Origin: Lachnospiraceae bacterium
GTDB taxonomy: Bacteria > Bacillota > Clostridia > Lachnospirales > Lachnospiraceae
NCBI GenBank assembly: GCA_016297945.1
Contig: JAEDFR010000053.1
Location: forward strand, 1-15,299
DNA length: 15,299 bases
Direction: 5' to 3'
Shown here piece after piece: positions 15,201-15,299 of this stretch; positions within the stretch are counted from its first letter, which is position 1; each line of letters begins with the position of its first letter. The notes below the pieces were generated by a model. It was given only the letters and a program-made list of their open reading frames with translations, was not told the origin of the DNA and searched no databases. Both the position numbers and the translations under genes were made by a program.

Positions 15201-15299
15201 AATGAAAAATAAATCGGTCCGTAAAAAAAGATAACAACCAGTGAACGATGGCAATTGCAAGACACACTTTATTCAATTGGAAATATTTCTTTTCATTAT
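12289..15299 (-). CDS. Polytopic membrane protein fused to GT2 glycosyltransferase (5' partial)
   Basis: At least 995 residues in two parts; numbering starts from the TTG at 15276. Residues 1-525 form a polytopic membrane domain with about 10-12 hydrophobic segments and an external loop of roughly 150 residues (about 290-445). WRMDEFG (95-101), in the first large loop, resembles the acidic motif of GT-C membrane glycosyltransferases; that link is inference. After a charged linker (about 590-618) comes a GT2 domain: PLISIVVPTYE (622-632), LVIADASKSD, ALLDHDDLLT (711-720, DxD region), VYSDEDKCD, GAQDYDLVLR (801-810) and HAPSILYHWR. The last 100 residues resemble half of another GT2 domain. The frame stays open past the TTG to the window edge, and that TTG has no ribosome binding site, so the true start is probably outside. 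Its stop overlaps the next glycosyltransferase by ATGA. Confidence 0.85.
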   Translation of the reverse strand, partial: NEKKYFQLNKVCLAIAIVHWLLSFFTDRFIFHYVTWDFSNLTQTIKTAMTFGAKAVFLLVLIALWQRAFFYVKKADRRFVRNSLIYFGINLIVLFLVWPGIWRMDEFGILNSAVNLIPVFWQNYLTSIFYVFSLMLLPFPAGVIIVQCAVVSLAAGFVITWFEKRFGKWGLLSFIPFLFFPVLDSNLYPMRMSIYAFLELVLLVILAEKSEKSDHDMSCYTQMEKKKDILFVCIVLAAIVTVWRTEAIYYLLFFPLLLWILFAKNWSRKKLVQTICGYLILSLVLLVPQTVGDKLTSGNQYNLTSVVLPLVPLVEAADASDSCQEELAAIDEVINVDVAVQGAKENKSGISLFWGNPDFQRTDYTDDEYAQFKSAYYRLILKYPTVFLQERFTCFMQSVDLLENTTELFSKEGVPNYETFRTYPLTKPLNETLRNRTICLMDWRNSSDYEQKKIGYSLVYGPFLPIVILLVSWAYFLLRKKWKQFFILSLPLIKVPLIMLTAPSRLFMYYYSLYLIGYVLLFYLLIGLWSKIWKKIKAPIAKTIRYAKRNGIKAAYYAAIERVDHKHTDALTKKALAYMGCREWSSVSGVRNTENDIVNERGKFGENNKENRKENAKENLANEYVGYKPLISIVVPTYETKEKFLRELLDCVIRQTYPNWELVIADASKSDAVEKIVDEVKQNAAISGLIKYKHLDENKGISENTNAAIDEACGDYIALLDHDDLLTLDALEKMVERLQAPDVDDVKNVISVYSDEDKCDTDGTRFYEPYFKPDFNLDLLLSNNYICHFLMVRADVMKALKLRPKYDGAQDYDLVLRLALLTENIIDITDLLSDAERKEKTDKAGKRQILHAPSILYHWRCHEESTAINTDSKRYAYDAGREALKDYYTKKGMADQVEVTDSEHLGFYKTTYVPDIFAVRQDIAAVCGRVVKDGIVIASPDHLFDGLRFYSSGYMHRADLYMDVTAYDERSLKVRPDLDVDLSEALRKGMKLVYDPKMVKEI
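13441..13488 (-). repeat. Imperfect 12-bp tandem repeat in the GT2 fusion linker
   Basis: Four imperfect 12-bp units on the plus strand start ATTTTCTTTCGC, ATTTTCTTTCCT, ATTCTCTTTATT and ATTCTCTCCG. They encode a Lys/Arg-Glu-Asn-rich linker (about residues 597-613) joining the membrane domain to the GT2 domain. Confidence 0.65.

Overview
The window reads as chromosomal DNA from a Gram-positive member of the Clostridia, most likely a Lachnospiraceae relative. The evidence is moderate GC, AGGAG-type ribosome binding sites, TTG starts, a LytR-CpsA-Psr wall-polymer ligase, a membrane-anchored HtrA without a signal-peptidase site, and an S8 peptidase of the clostridial Csp-like type. The family-level assignment is inference. 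All nine convincing genes lie on the minus strand, so transcription runs from high to low coordinates. No plus-strand gene, RNA gene, CRISPR array or insertion sequence was found.

In transcription order, the first block (15299 to 8476) is for cell-surface polysaccharide. A large membrane protein fused to a GT2 glycosyltransferase is cut by the window edge at its 5' end. It overlaps a second GT2 glycosyltransferase by an ATGA. After a good sigma-A promoter come a polyprenyl-phosphate sugar-1-phosphate transferase (the membrane step that starts a repeat unit) and an LCP protein (the step that joins finished polymer to peptidoglycan). A strong rho-independent terminator closes this block.

The second block (8380 to 13) starts at a new promoter and is tightly packed. 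It holds a rhamnosyltransferase-like GT2 enzyme, glmS (2 bp gap), a membrane-anchored HtrA protease, a ClpX-like AAA+ unfoldase (stop and start share one base) and an intact S8 serine peptidase. Amino-sugar supply and surface glycosylation therefore share a probable transcript with a protein-quality-control module.

The best candidate for something undescribed is the htrA-clpX-like-S8 run. The ClpX-like protein has about 220 extra N-terminal residues, mostly Asp and Glu, ahead of its zinc finger. It also has a basic linker and a substituted RKH substrate loop (SKN), yet keeps Walker A/B, the pore loop, sensor 2 and the IGF loop for ClpP. This looks like a specialised paralogue rather than housekeeping ClpX. 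Other points of interest are a duplicated glmS 3' end that forms a hairpin before htrA, a possible translation-blocking hairpin at the S8 start, a 12-bp tandem-repeat linker in the fused glycosyltransferase, and a possible remnant of a second GT2 domain at that protein's C-terminus.
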